This document shows positions 34,493 through 43,957 of a stretch of 44,415 bases of DNA, one piece after another. This DNA is from Melioribacteraceae bacterium (GTDB taxonomy: Bacteria > Bacteroidota > Ignavibacteria > Ignavibacteriales > Melioribacteraceae). A program made the position numbers and the translations under genes. How positions within the stretch are numbered: the stretch's first letter is position 1; each line of letters opens with the position of its first letter. The notes beneath the pieces are model-generated. The model had not been told where the DNA came from and ran no database searches. It worked only from the letters and a program-made list of their open reading frames with translations. The stretch lies in contig JALSTB010000114.1 of NCBI GenBank assembly GCA_026983955.1, positions 1-44,415 on the forward strand, in the 5' to 3' direction.

Positions 34493-35632
34493 ATGAGTGA
34501 TAAAATTTTATATTCATTAACAGGACTTTTCGATACTCCGGATGAAATAATCGCCGCTGCCGAAAAAGTGCAGTCGGAAGGTTATACTAAATATGATGTA
34601 AATACACCGTATCCAGTTCACGGCATGGATTCGGCAATGAAACTGCCGATGTCAAGATTGCCTTACGTGGCAATGGTTGTCGGTATAACAGGAATGTTCT
34701 TGGCTCTGTTTTTTATGTGGTGGACAAATTCGGTTGATTACCCGCTGGTTATTGGCGGAAAACCTTATTTTGCATTTCCGGCTTATGTGCCTATCATGTT
34801 CGAAGTAACCGTTCTTTCGGCATCAATTGCCACTGTGGTTACCATGATAGCCATAGTTTTCAAATTCCCGAATAATAGCCATCCTCTGATGGATACGGAG
34901 TATATGAAAAACGTTTCGGTTGATAAGTACGGTATAAGTATTGCTGCCGACGATCCGAAATTTGATTTTGATAAAGTTAAATCTCTTCTCGAATCACTTG
35001 GAGCAAAAAATATTACTCCAATTTATTACAAGGAAGAGGACTTAAACTTCAAACCGAAAACATTTGAACCCAAGTTTGTTATTGCAATGATAGTGTTGTT
35101 TGCAGCTGTTTCGGCTGTAACTTACATAACATTGAATAAATTAATGTACTTGCCTCCGTTCGATTGGATGATGGAACAATCGAAAGTGATTGCCCAGGAA
35201 CGAAGCGATGTATTTGAAGATGGCAGGGGAATGCGAACGCCTGTGGAAGGAACGGTAGCCAGAGGATTTTTGCCTTATAAATTTAAAAATAATCCCGAAG
35301 CAGCCGGGAAATACTTGGTTAATCCTTTGGCTGCAACGGAAGAAAATTTGAGCTTGGGTGAAAAGAAATTTGATATTTACTGCAGTCCTTGTCACGGTTA
35401 TTTGGCTGAAGGAGACAGTAGATTGAAAGGACAGTTCCCGAGTCCGCCCAGTTTACATTCGAAAAAAGTGAGAAATTGGAGCGACGGCAGAATTTATCAT
35501 GTAATTACCGAAGGGCAAAATGCAATGCCGTCTTATGCATATCAATTAAGTCGTAAAGAAAGATGGGCGGTTGTACTTTACATTAGAGCCCTACAACGTT
35601 CATTAAATGCTAAGGAGTCTGATTTACAATGA
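34493..35632 (+). CDS. actDE: Fused ActD-ActE subunit of Alternative Complex III
   Basis: A single 379 aa frame joins two subunits normally encoded separately. Residues 1-185 are ActD (DUF3341): SLTGLFDTPDEIIAAAEKV, two TM helices, then KYGISIAADDPKFD. After a linker, a TM segment (about 192-213, FVIAMIVLFAAVSAVTYITL) leads into an ActE-type monoheme cytochrome c with CSPCH at 297-301 and a distal Met in GQNAMPSYAYQL. Usual ActE is a separate lipoprotein; here a TM helix replaces the lipid anchor. ATG at 34493 is chosen over a longer frame from 34463 that would overlap actC, because it begins the conserved ActD sequence. It overlaps actF by four bases. Confidence 0.9.
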   Translation: MSDKILYSLTGLFDTPDEIIAAAEKVQSEGYTKYDVNTPYPVHGMDSAMKLPMSRLPYVAMVVGITGMFLALFFMWWTNSVDYPLVIGGKPYFAFPAYVPIMFEVTVLSASIATVVTMIAIVFKFPNNSHPLMDTEYMKNVSVDKYGISIAADDPKFDFDKVKSLLESLGAKNITPIYYKEEDLNFKPKTFEPKFVIAMIVLFAAVSAVTYITLNKLMYLPPFDWMMEQSKVIAQERSDVFEDGRGMRTPVEGTVARGFLPYKFKNNPEAAGKYLVNPLAATEENLSLGEKKFDIYCSPCHGYLAEGDSRLKGQFPSPPSLHSKKVRNWSDGRIYHVITEGQNAMPSYAYQLSRKERWAVVLYIRALQRSLNAKESDLQ

Positions 35633-36819
35633 GTGATTCACCGGATGTAATCAATTATACCAAAAAAGAATTACCGTCGAATTTTGTAAAGTTCGGTTAC
35701 GCCGCTTTTGTAGCCGGTCTCGTTCTCGTAATTCTATCGCTGTTTGTCGATAATGTGAGAAGTGCTTTTAGCGGTGTTATGCTTTTAATGTTTGTTGCCA
35801 GTATCGGTGTCGGTTCGTTATTTTGGATAGTAGCCGAATATTTAAGCGGCGCCGTTTGGAGTACTCCTTTCAGGCGTGTGGCGGAATTTCTGGGAGCGGT
35901 CTTGTTCGTTTTGCCTGTAATTGCTTTACCCGCATATTTTAATATGCACGATATTTTTCATTGGACACACCAAGAGGTTGTAAAATCCGACCATTATCTC
36001 TCAGCCAAAGCACCGTATCTAAATGTACCGTTTTTTACAATCAGATCAATAGTATTCATCGGAATTTGGGTATTGTTTTATTATTTGATTACTAAAAATT
36101 CAAGATTACAAGATTCAACTAAAGATCAAAATTTGACCAGAAAAAATATTAAACTTTCAGCGGTATTCGTTCCGTTGTTCGCCTTGTCTATAACGTTTTT
36201 TGCCATAGATTGGTTGATGAGTCTCGAACCGCACTGGTTCTCTACGATTTTCGGTGTTTATTATTTTGCGGGCACCGTTCTTGCCGCCATGGCTGCCATA
36301 ACATATATTGTTGTTACTCTAAGTGAAAAAGGTTACTTTTTCGAAGGAGTTAAAGCCGATCATTATTACAGCTTCGGTGCTCTGTTATTCGGATTTGTGA
36401 ATTTTTGGGCATACATTGCTTTTAGCCAGTTTCTGCTTATTTGGTATGCAAACCTTCCCGAAGAAACTATTTGGTACCTCCAACGTTGGGAAGGTTATTG
36501 GATGTATTTTTCCATAGCTTTGATTTTTATACATTTTATAATCCCGTATTTCGGACTTTTGGCCCAACCGTCCAAAATGAGTCCGAAACGGCTTAAATTT
36601 ATGTCGCTTTGGATATTATTTGCCCATTTCTTCGATATAATGTGGATGACTATGCCTACTTATCAAGAGTTCGGTTATATTCCCGGATGGATTGAATTGG
36701 GTTATGCTTTGTTCGCTATCGGATTGATTCTGGTAGTTTTTAATTGGAAAGCCAGTAAAGAAAACCTTGTCCCTGTTGGCGATCCGAAATTAAAAAGAGG
36801 AATTAATTTCAGACTATAA
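35629..36819 (+). CDS. actF: Alternative Complex III subunit ActF, NrfD-like membrane protein
   Basis: A 396 aa protein with about ten TM helices, a paralogue of ActC. Motifs include FWIVAEYLSGAVWSTPFRRVAEFLGA, FHWTHQEV, FAIDWLMSLEPHWFSTIFGVYYFAG, and FNFWAYIAFSQFLLIWYANLPEET-like sequences typical of ActF. It lacks a full quinol site in characterised enzymes and is thought to form the second proton-path half. It overlaps the actDE end by four bases, consistent with coupled translation. Confidence 0.94.
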   Translation: MSDSPDVINYTKKELPSNFVKFGYAAFVAGLVLVILSLFVDNVRSAFSGVMLLMFVASIGVGSLFWIVAEYLSGAVWSTPFRRVAEFLGAVLFVLPVIALPAYFNMHDIFHWTHQEVVKSDHYLSAKAPYLNVPFFTIRSIVFIGIWVLFYYLITKNSRLQDSTKDQNLTRKNIKLSAVFVPLFALSITFFAIDWLMSLEPHWFSTIFGVYYFAGTVLAAMAAITYIVVTLSEKGYFFEGVKADHYYSFGALLFGFVNFWAYIAFSQFLLIWYANLPEETIWYLQRWEGYWMYFSIALIFIHFIIPYFGLLAQPSKMSPKRLKFMSLWILFAHFFDIMWMTMPTYQEFGYIPGWIELGYALFAIGLILVVFNWKASKENLVPVGDPKLKRGINFRL

Positions 36820-36835
36820 AATTTTGTGAAAAACT

Positions 36836-37765
36836 ATGAACGAAAAAAGAAAAATTGAACCTGAAGTGGATTTCAACGACATGTTGAAAAATCCGCACAG
36901 ATTATTCGGATTATTCTACATACTTGTTTTCCTTGTAATTCTTGCGGGTGGAATTTATTATGTGAAACATCTCGATCAAATAGCATTTAACCGGGGCGGT
37001 TATACCGTGCCGGATATAGATTTAAGCGAATTTAAAAAAATCGAAAGAAAAAAAGGCGGGGTGAAACCGGCAATCGATATCGCTTCCATTAAGAATTCGA
37101 GCAAAGAAGATATTGCGAAAGGAAAGGAATTGTTTGTCAAGAATTGTTCGGCTTGTCATGGTACTGAAGGTAAAGGCGACGGACCAGCCGGAGCCGCATT
37201 GAATCCCAAACCCCGTAATTTCACAAAATTGGAAAATTGGACTAATGGTCCCGACATTTTTAACATGTATAAAACCCTTCAGGAAGGTGTGCCGGGAACC
37301 GGAATGACGGCATATGAATTTTTACCTCCTTCCGATAGAATTTCGATTATTCATTTCATCAGAACGCTAGCAGATTATCCTGAAATTACTGATGAACAGA
37401 TTAAGAAATTGGATGAAAAATATCAATTGTCAAAGGGCGTGATTGAGCCTAATACCGTACCGTTACCTATTGCTATGAAAAAGATTTCCGAAGAGGAATC
37501 GTTGGTATTGAAGAAAAAGGATGAGTTGGTTGATAAAGTACAAAACGACAATAGTAATGAAGCAATGTTGCTGAAAAAAGTAGCTAACAATCTCAATAAT
37601 GTTATATATCTCTTTGCTTCCCATAAACTTAATAACGATTATGAGAATTTTGTCCGTAAAGTAGCAAGTGATCCGGTTACTTACGGATTTAATTCTTCAA
37701 TCCTTAGGCTCAACGAAGAAAACCTTAAAGCCCTGTATGATTATTTGAGTAAGTTGGCTGGCTAA
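36836..37765 (+). CDS. Membrane-anchored monoheme cytochrome c
   Basis: A 309 aa protein with one N-terminal TM anchor (24-43) and a periplasmic class-I-type cytochrome c domain: CSACH at 104-108 and a likely axial Met in GTGMTAYEF near 157. The C-terminal 130 residues are helical and lack motifs. It lies 16 bases after actF and 13 before sco, so it is an extra carrier within the ACIII-oxidase locus. It could shuttle electrons from ACIII to the oxidase, replacing a soluble cytochrome c. The role is inferred from position. Confidence 0.85.
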   Translation: MNEKRKIEPEVDFNDMLKNPHRLFGLFYILVFLVILAGGIYYVKHLDQIAFNRGGYTVPDIDLSEFKKIERKKGGVKPAIDIASIKNSSKEDIAKGKELFVKNCSACHGTEGKGDGPAGAALNPKPRNFTKLENWTNGPDIFNMYKTLQEGVPGTGMTAYEFLPPSDRISIIHFIRTLADYPEITDEQIKKLDEKYQLSKGVIEPNTVPLPIAMKKISEEESLVLKKKDELVDKVQNDNSNEAMLLKKVANNLNNVIYLFASHKLNNDYENFVRKVASDPVTYGFNSSILRLNEENLKALYDYLSKLAG

Positions 37766-37778
37766 TTAACAATTTTAT

Positions 37779-38555
37779 ATGAGCATTAGAAATTACCTAA
37801 CACTAATTGTTTTGGTGTGTGGAGTATTTTATTCAAACACCGGAGCAAAAGAATATCAAACCGTTGATATTGGTATTGATGAAAATCGCGGTGGCTATTT
37901 GCCACTTGATGCCACTGTGGTAACTTCAACGGGCGATACGGTTGCGCTGCGTGATATAATTAAAAAACCTGTATTGCTTGATTTGGTATATTATGAATGT
38001 GCGGGAATTTGTCATCCCCTATTGCAAGAATTGACTTGGGCGGTAGATAGATTAAATATGGTGCCGGGAAAAGATTTTGAAGTAATTACCCTGAGTTTCA
38101 ATCCGGGGGAAGACTACCGCACTGCCCGTAAGTGGAAAAAATCATATTTGCAAAGTATGAAAAGGGAATTCCCGGAAAATGCATGGTATTTCCTTACCAC
38201 CGACAGTTTGAACATTGCCAAGGTTACAAACGCAGTGGGCTTCAAATATCAACCCCGGGAAGGGATGTACGTCCATGCCGGATGTATTGTAGCCATATCG
38301 CCGGAAGGAAAAATTTCAAGATATATTTATGGTGATTCGTTTAATCCTTTTGATTTGCAAATGGCATTGATTGATGCACAAAAAGAGGAAGTAAGACCCA
38401 CTTCGGCAAAGCTCTTGCAATTTTGTTTTAGTTACGATCCCGAAGGTAGAAAGTATACGCTTAATATTACACGTATTGCAGGAAGTCTGATTTTATTGGG
38501 TATTTTAATTTTTTTGGTGGTATTAATATTTAAAAGAAAAACTAAGGAGACATAA
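37779..38555 (+). CDS. Sco/SenC-type copper chaperone
   Basis: A 258 aa thioredoxin-fold protein with a signal sequence (to about 23), the copper ligands C74 and C78 (YECAGICHPL) and H166 (MYVHAGC), and a C-terminal TM helix (about 232-252) that tethers it to the membrane. Sco proteins load copper into the CuA centre of oxidase subunit II, encoded 2.6 kb downstream. Its stop codon abuts the coxA ATG with no intervening bases. Confidence 0.92.
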   Translation: MSIRNYLTLIVLVCGVFYSNTGAKEYQTVDIGIDENRGGYLPLDATVVTSTGDTVALRDIIKKPVLLDLVYYECAGICHPLLQELTWAVDRLNMVPGKDFEVITLSFNPGEDYRTARKWKKSYLQSMKREFPENAWYFLTTDSLNIAKVTNAVGFKYQPREGMYVHAGCIVAISPEGKISRYIYGDSFNPFDLQMALIDAQKEEVRPTSAKLLQFCFSYDPEGRKYTLNITRIAGSLILLGILIFLVVLIFKRKTKET

Positions 38556-40202
38556 ATGGCTAACGGAACTGCTGTTATAGCAGGTAAAAGCTTTTATGAA
38601 GAAGGCACAACAAAATCCAAAAGCGGGATTGCTTCGTGGATTTTCAGTACCGATCATAAAAGAATTGGCCTGTTATATCTAATTTCCATTGTTTCATTTT
38701 TTATTATTGGTGTAATTATTGCCGAATTAATACGTTTGGAGTTAATTGCTCCCGGAGAAACAATTGTTGATGCGGAGACATACAATAGATTATTCACGCT
38801 GCACGGCGTAATAATGATCTTCCTTTTTATAATTCCGGGCATTCCGGCTGTTTTCGGGAATTTCTTCCTGCCTATTCAAATAGGTGCAAAAGATGTTGCT
38901 TTCCCGAGGTTAAACTTATTGTCGTGGTGGTTATATATGACCGGTGCTGTTCTGGCAATAACTTCACTCTTTTTGCCGGGCGGACCAGCAGATACGGGAT
39001 GGACATTTTACGTTCCTTACAGCGTGCGTACAGGGTCAAACGTCATTTTTGCTTTACTCGCAGCTTTTATACTCGGTTTCTCATCAATTTTAACCGGTTT
39101 GAATTTCGTAACCACTGTGCACCGACTGAGAATAAAAGGGATGTCATTTTTCAAAATGCCTTTAAATATTTGGGCTTTGTATGCTACCGCATGGATTCAA
39201 GTAATTGCCACACCTATTATCGGTATTACGTTGCTGTTGATAATTATTGAAAGGACTTTCGGGGTAGGAATTTTCGACCCGACCCTTGGTGGCGATCCGG
39301 TTCTTTACCAGCATTTGTTTTGGATTTATTCACATCCCGCAGTTTACGTTATGATATTGCCCGCAATGGGAGTGGTTTCCGAAATAATTGCCACATTTTC
39401 GAGAAGAACCGTTTTCGGATATAAAATGGTTGCGTTTTCTTCGCTTACCATTGCTTTTGTGGGTTATCTGGTTTGGGCGCACCACATGTTTACCGCCGGT
39501 TTGAGTGAAACCGCAGCAGTTGTTTTTTCATTACTAACTTTTATAGTAGCAATACCAAGCGCCATTAAAGTGTTTAACTGGGTTGCAACTATGTACAAAG
39601 GCTCAATCGATCCGAGAACACCGTTTAAATGGGTAATGGTTTTTATATTCCTTTTTTCTATCGGCGGATTGACCGGTTTGGTTTTGGGTTCGTTGGCAAC
39701 CGATGTTCACCTTCACGATACTTATTTCGTTGTGGCGCATTTCCATTTTGTAATGTTCGGCGGGGCTGGTACAATATTCTTCGCGGCAATGCATTACTGG
39801 TTCCCGAAAATGTTCGGGAAAATGTACAACGAAAAAATTGCCGATATTGGTGTGTATATGTTTTTGATTTCTTTTTTAACCCTTTATTTCCCCATGTTTT
39901 TATTGGGGTATAACGGTCAACCGAGAAGGTATTTCGATTATTTGCCGCAATTCCAAACCCTTCATGTTATTTCCACAATTGGTGCATGGATGATGTTAAT
40001 AACAATTACACTGGTAGTTTGGAATTTGATTCATGCATTACGCAAAGGGGAGAAAGCACCCGACAATCCGTGGGGTGGCGTTACACTCGAGTGGCAAACT
40101 TCTTCTCCACCACCTTTGGAAAATTTTGAAGAAATGCCGAATGTGCCTAATGAACCTTACGATTTCAGTCATTTAACGGGAATTAAAGATGGAAGCAAAT
40201 AA
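38556..40202 (+). CDS. coxA: Cytochrome c oxidase subunit I (A2-type heme-copper oxidase)
   Basis: A 548 aa protein with 12 TM helices. The active-site stretch [12 protein letters not shown] (Y258, S259, H260, Y264) has the His-Tyr cross-link pair, but lacks the Glu of A1 oxidases (HPEVY); the Tyr-Ser form defines the A2 group, as in Rhodothermus caa3. [21 protein letters not shown] keeps a D-channel aspartate, and [21 protein letters not shown] carries heme and CuB histidines. It reduces O2 and pumps protons. It overlaps coxC by 14 bases. Confidence 0.97.
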   Translation: MANGTAVIAGKSFYEEGTTKSKSGIASWIFSTDHKRIGLLYLISIVSFFIIGVIIAELIRLELIAPGETIVDAETYNRLFTLHGVIMIFLFIIPGIPAVFGNFFLPIQIGAKDVAFPRLNLLSWWLYMTGAVLAITSLFLPGGPADTGWTFYVPYSVRTGSNVIFALLAAFILGFSSILTGLNFVTTVHRLRIKGMSFFKMPLNIWALYATAWIQVIATPIIGITLLLIIIERTFGVGIFDPTLGGDPVLYQHLFWIYSHPAVYVMILPAMGVVSEIIATFSRRTVFGYKMVAFSSLTIAFVGYLVWAHHMFTAGLSETAAVVFSLLTFIVAIPSAIKVFNWVATMYKGSIDPRTPFKWVMVFIFLFSIGGLTGLVLGSLATDVHLHDTYFVVAHFHFVMFGGAGTIFFAAMHYWFPKMFGKMYNEKIADIGVYMFLISFLTLYFPMFLLGYNGQPRRYFDYLPQFQTLHVISTIGAWMMLITITLVVWNLIHALRKGEKAPDNPWGGVTLEWQTSSPPPLENFEEMPNVPNEPYDFSHLTGIKDGSK

Positions 40203-40815
40203 TATTTCTGAACATGTAACCCACAGGCACCGCGACGATGTTGGAGCCAAACTTGGTATGTGGTTGTTCTTGTTTACCGAATTGTTACTCTTCGGCGGTA
40301 TGTTTTTGGCCTACGCCGTTTACCGGATGAAATATCCGCAGCAATTTCATATTTCCGCTATGGAAATGAATACAACTATGGGAACACTTAATACCATTAT
40401 TCTTTTGACGAGCAGTCTTACAATGGTACTCTCAATAGCAGCAATGCAAAAAAGAAATAAATTCCTTTCCATAATCTTTTTGTTATCAACTTTATTTTTA
40501 GGGACTTTATTTTTAATTAATAAATATTTTGAATGGTCACATGAAATTTCCAAGGGGATTTATCCGGGCAGCGAAGTTTTGCTTTCGAAACAAAACGGGG
40601 AAATTTTATATTTCGGTTTATACTATGCTATGACCGGACTGCACGGATTACATGTGATTATCGGAATGATCGTATTGGTGTTTATGTTGGTTTTTGTAAT
40701 TAACGACAACATAAAATGGGATGATTATGTAAAATTGGAAAATGCCGGATTATATTGGCATTTGGTAGATATTATCTGGATTTTCTTATTCCCCTTATTC
40801 TATTTAATTCAATGA
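40189..40815 (+). CDS. coxC: Cytochrome c oxidase subunit III
   Basis: A 208 aa membrane protein with about five TM helices. [26 protein letters not shown] (about 21-46) is the start of the subunit III core; [11 protein letters not shown] and [20 protein letters not shown] are the canonical late motifs. It stabilises subunit I and proton uptake. The frame begins in the coxA 3' end (14-base overlap) and ends seven bases before the subunit IV gene. Confidence 0.95.
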   Translation: MEANNISEHVTHRHRDDVGAKLGMWLFLFTELLLFGGMFLAYAVYRMKYPQQFHISAMEMNTTMGTLNTIILLTSSLTMVLSIAAMQKRNKFLSIIFLLSTLFLGTLFLINKYFEWSHEISKGIYPGSEVLLSKQNGEILYFGLYYAMTGLHGLHVIIGMIVLVFMLVFVINDNIKWDDYVKLENAGLYWHLVDIIWIFLFPLFYLIQ

Positions 40816-40822
40816 GGTCATA

Positions 40823-41119
40823 ATGCAAGAAAAAAATACTGGAAATTCTCATCATATAATCGATTACAGCACTTATGTATTCGTTTGGGTAATGTTGGTG
40901 GGTTTAACAGCCCTTACCGTTACCATAGCGGGTATAAATTTAGGCGATTATACATTAGTTGTTGCCTTGTTTATCGCTTTGATAAAGGCTTCGCTTGTAA
41001 TTGCAATATTCATGCATATTAAACTTGAAGAACCGATTTTTAAAGTCTTTATCGCAATTATTCTGGCTACATTGGCAGTTATTTTTATATTAACGTTTAT
41101 TGATTACACTTTTAGATGA
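40823..41119 (+). CDS. coxD: Cytochrome c oxidase subunit IV family protein
   Basis: A 98 aa protein with three TM helices, matching the small prokaryotic subunit IV family: STYVFVWVMLVGLTALTVTIA (about 16-36), then ALFIALIKASLVIAIFMHIKLE, then a last helix. Only a structural role is known. It is placed between subunits III and II. Confidence 0.88.
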   Translation: MQEKNTGNSHHIIDYSTYVFVWVMLVGLTALTVTIAGINLGDYTLVVALFIALIKASLVIAIFMHIKLEEPIFKVFIAIILATLAVIFILTFIDYTFR

Positions 41120-41131
41120 GGTAAATAAAAC

Positions 41132-41740
41132 ATGCTTTACTTGGAAGTAACCTCCCACGCGGAAAAAGTGGACAGCGTAATGTTATACATTACGGTTATC
41201 TCCTTGATTTTTTTGATCGGTATAACAGCAACAATGTTATACTTCGTTTACAAATACAACCGCAAAAGAAATCCCGAAGCTAAAAATATCCATGGAAATT
41301 TTTGGCTGGAGTTCGTTTGGATAGTAATCCCCACAATTCTGGTTTTAACAATGTTCTATTACGGCTATGTTGGATATAAGGATATAAAAGCCGATCCCGG
41401 GGAAGATGCCTTAACCGTTCGCGCAGTTGCCCAGATGTGGAAATGGGAATTCGTCTATGAAAACGGGAAAAAATCCGATACTCTGTATGTCCCTTCCGGC
41501 AAACCGGTAAGATTGTTATTGGTTTCGCTCGACGTAAACCATTCACTTTATATCCCGGCATACCGTGTAAAACAGGATGTTGTTTTGGGCACTACCAACA
41601 AATTGATTATTTATCCCGAAAAAACCGGTGATTACGATATTGCTTGCGCCGAATATTGTGGATTGAAACATTCGATGATGTATACAAAACTTCGCGTAGT
41701 GGATGAAAATAATTTTAATGATTGGTACGCAAAAAAATGA
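41132..41740 (+). CDS. coxB: Cytochrome c oxidase subunit II with CuA site
   Basis: A 202 aa protein with two TM helices (about 17-40 and 61-82) and a periplasmic cupredoxin domain. The binuclear CuA ligands are complete: H137 (VNHSLY), and C172-x-E174-x-C176-x3-H180-x2-M183 in CAEYCGLKHSMM. Aromatic entry residues are in QMWKWEF. Unlike many caa3-type enzymes, no cytochrome c domain is fused to its C-terminus, so electrons must arrive from a separate cytochrome. The gene is last among the oxidase subunits instead of first, an unusual order. It overlaps ctaB by four bases (ATGA). Confidence 0.95.
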   Translation: MLYLEVTSHAEKVDSVMLYITVISLIFLIGITATMLYFVYKYNRKRNPEAKNIHGNFWLEFVWIVIPTILVLTMFYYGYVGYKDIKADPGEDALTVRAVAQMWKWEFVYENGKKSDTLYVPSGKPVRLLLVSLDVNHSLYIPAYRVKQDVVLGTTNKLIIYPEKTGDYDIACAEYCGLKHSMMYTKLRVVDENNFNDWYAKK

Positions 41741-42606
41741 ATATTAGGGAAACGATAAAAATATTAATGGAGCTTTCGAAATTCCGGATTACCGTTTTCG
41801 TTGGATTTTCAACTTCCGTAGGATATATTCTCGCTTCCGGTAAACTTGATCCGTTTATGATTGTGCCCACGTTTGGAGTGTTTTTGTTGGCATGCAGTTC
41901 GTCGGCATTAAACCATTATCAAGAGCGTGATGTTGACGGTTTGATGGAAAGAACAAAACAAAGACCTTTACCCGCCGGAAAAATTTCCGTTCGTAATGCT
42001 CTGTTGTTTATTGTTGTATCTTTTATAACCGGTTCGGCAATTTTGTATTTTAGTGCAAATACAATTTCACTTTTATTAGGTTGGTTGGCTTTTATTTGGT
42101 ATAATCTTGTTTATACGCCGCTTAAAAGGAAATATGCATTGGCGGTAGTTCCCGGTTCACTTATTGGAGCACTTCCGCCGATGATAGGATGGACGGCAGC
42201 GGGTGGTAATGTTTTCGATCCCCAAATATTGGCTTTAAGTCTCTTTTTCTTTATTTGGCAAATACCTCATTTTTGGCTGCTGCTCTTGCTTTACGGTAAA
42301 GAATACGAAAAAGCGGGGTTCCCTTCGCTCACAAGTGTATTTAGCGATAAACAGTTAATGAATTTAACATTTGTTTGGATTGTTGCATTATCAATATGTT
42401 GCCTGTTAATACCGTTTTTCGGGTTTACAAAAAGTTTAATTACAATTATTTTATTAGTAATTTTAGGAGGATGGTTAATTTTTTCTTCCGCCAAGCTTTT
42501 ATATTTTATAAATGCGGTACAAGTTAAACGTGCGTTTATGAGAATCAATATGTATATATTATTTGTGGTTCTTTTAATTTCAATAGATAAATTAGTAATA
42601 ATTTAA
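41737..42606 (+). CDS. ctaB: Protoheme IX farnesyltransferase (heme o synthase)
   Basis: A 289 aa UbiA-family membrane enzyme with about nine TM helices. NHYQERDVDGLMERTKQRPLPAG carries the polyprenyl-phosphate/Mg2+ aspartate motif, and WYNLVYTPLKRKYALAVVPGSLIGALPPMIGW is typical of CtaB. It farnesylates protoheme to heme o for the oxidase. The ATG at 41737 overlaps the coxB TGA (ATGA); a TTG at 41722 would add five residues but is less likely. No heme a synthase (ctaA) is present here, so heme a formation must rely on a gene elsewhere, or the enzyme uses heme o. Confidence 0.93.
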   Translation: MNIRETIKILMELSKFRITVFVGFSTSVGYILASGKLDPFMIVPTFGVFLLACSSSALNHYQERDVDGLMERTKQRPLPAGKISVRNALLFIVVSFITGSAILYFSANTISLLLGWLAFIWYNLVYTPLKRKYALAVVPGSLIGALPPMIGWTAAGGNVFDPQILALSLFFFIWQIPHFWLLLLLYGKEYEKAGFPSLTSVFSDKQLMNLTFVWIVALSICCLLIPFFGFTKSLITIILLVILGGWLIFSSAKLLYFINAVQVKRAFMRINMYILFVVLLISIDKLVII

Positions 42607-42623
42607 TAAGGGAATTTAGCAAT

Positions 42624-43928
42624 ATGGACTTTCTACAAAACATCGTATTACCGCAATCGGCTGAACATATTGAATTAATCAGAGGTTTGATAATAGTTTC
42701 ATTTGTGATTTTATTACCGTATTTGGCATTTGTAACAGGTTCCGTATTTTATTCTTTGCTGTATGCCGGAAAAGGAATTAAACAAAATAATTTATTACCG
42801 CTTTTGTTGGCAAAAGATTTGAGTGAGCAAGCGGCATTCAGTTTCTGGCGTTTATTTGCATTAATCGTCATCCCGGTTTTGGCAATCATTTTCGGATATG
42901 CTCAATTACTTAAAGATTCGGGCTCCCTCGCCGCAGAGTATTTGGTGCTCGGGTTATTGTTTTTCATCAGTGCCGTTGTAGCCATTTATGCTTACAATAA
43001 CACTTTTAATTTAATTGAAGAAAACAAAGAAATTCAATTCGGTAAAAACAAAGTATTCAAAACCATCGGTTGGCTCGGTTTCTTTTTATTATTGATCGGC
43101 GTTTATATTACAATAAGTTCGATACAACTTGCAATTGAAAAAGTTTACTGGGGAATGCCGGAACAAATATCGGCAGTTTCTTTTTCCACGCCAACCATAG
43201 TGGACTTTTTCTTATTTCTGGTTTTTGCTTTGGCTATTTCGCCGGTTGTTTTACTTGCCGTTTATTTCCGTCCGAATTCCACTAAAAAGGCAAACGAGGA
43301 ACATAAACAATACATTAAAAACTTTGCGCTAAAGTCCGCATTGATTTTCTCGGTTATTCTACCCGTTTACATGCTTCTTGGAGTTGTATCATTACCGGAA
43401 TACTCATTGAACAACGTATCTTTCTTCGTTACCTTGGTTGCTTTGTTATTAATGATTTTTGCAGCAAGTTACATTTATGTTATGAGAAGGGATAACAACG
43501 GAGAATACGCACCTCTTACACTTTTTTTGTTCCTTCTGATTTTTGCTCTCGTTATTTTCAAAGATCATTATGCGATGGGCACCACAACAAAAGAACATGC
43601 TAAACTGCTTGCGGCAAAATATGAGGAATATCAAGCGGAAGTTAAAAAAGAATTGGGTATAGCAGTTGAAGAGAAAATTGACGGAGAGCAAATTTATAAC
43701 ACGATTTGCTCCGCTTGCCACAGCTTCGATAAAAGAATAGTAGGACCTCCGTACAACGAAACACTTGTTAAATACGAAGGGAAAATGGATGATCTGGTGG
43801 ATTTTATTCTAAACCCGAGAAAAGTTAATCCGGATTATCCGGCAATGCCCAATCAAGGGCTTAAACCGAATCAAGCAAAAGCTGTTGCGGAATTTATTAT
43901 GAAGCACTACCAAGAAAATAAAAAATAG
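42624..43928 (+). CDS. Eight-TM membrane protein with C-terminal cytochrome c domain, unrecognised architecture
   Basis: A 434 aa protein. About eight TM helices (near 18-45, 75-95, 103-124, 147-170, 193-215, 236-256, 265-285, 297-313) are followed by a charged linker and a cytochrome c domain with CSACH at 362-366 and a likely axial Met at 408 (YPAMPNQGL). The membrane part contains almost no histidines, so it is unlikely to bind b-type hemes, and I do not recognise its family. It is the last gene of the ACIII-oxidase operon, 17 bases after ctaB. It may be a membrane-integrated electron carrier or an additional oxidase subunit that replaces the fused cytochrome c of caa3 enzymes. The function is inferred from context. 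Confidence 0.8.
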   Translation: MDFLQNIVLPQSAEHIELIRGLIIVSFVILLPYLAFVTGSVFYSLLYAGKGIKQNNLLPLLLAKDLSEQAAFSFWRLFALIVIPVLAIIFGYAQLLKDSGSLAAEYLVLGLLFFISAVVAIYAYNNTFNLIEENKEIQFGKNKVFKTIGWLGFFLLLIGVYITISSIQLAIEKVYWGMPEQISAVSFSTPTIVDFFLFLVFALAISPVVLLAVYFRPNSTKKANEEHKQYIKNFALKSALIFSVILPVYMLLGVVSLPEYSLNNVSFFVTLVALLLMIFAASYIYVMRRDNNGEYAPLTLFLFLLIFALVIFKDHYAMGTTTKEHAKLLAAKYEEYQAEVKKELGIAVEEKIDGEQIYNTICSACHSFDKRIVGPPYNETLVKYEGKMDDLVDFILNPRKVNPDYPAMPNQGLKPNQAKAVAEFIMKHYQENKK

Positions 43929-43957
43929 ATGATATTTTCATCATTGAATTATAAATT

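Noticed and set aside
42624-43600. CydA-like (bd oxidase) identity for the 8-TM domain
   Set aside because: The TM segments lack the histidine and methionine ligands for b and d hemes, so a bd-type identity is not supported.
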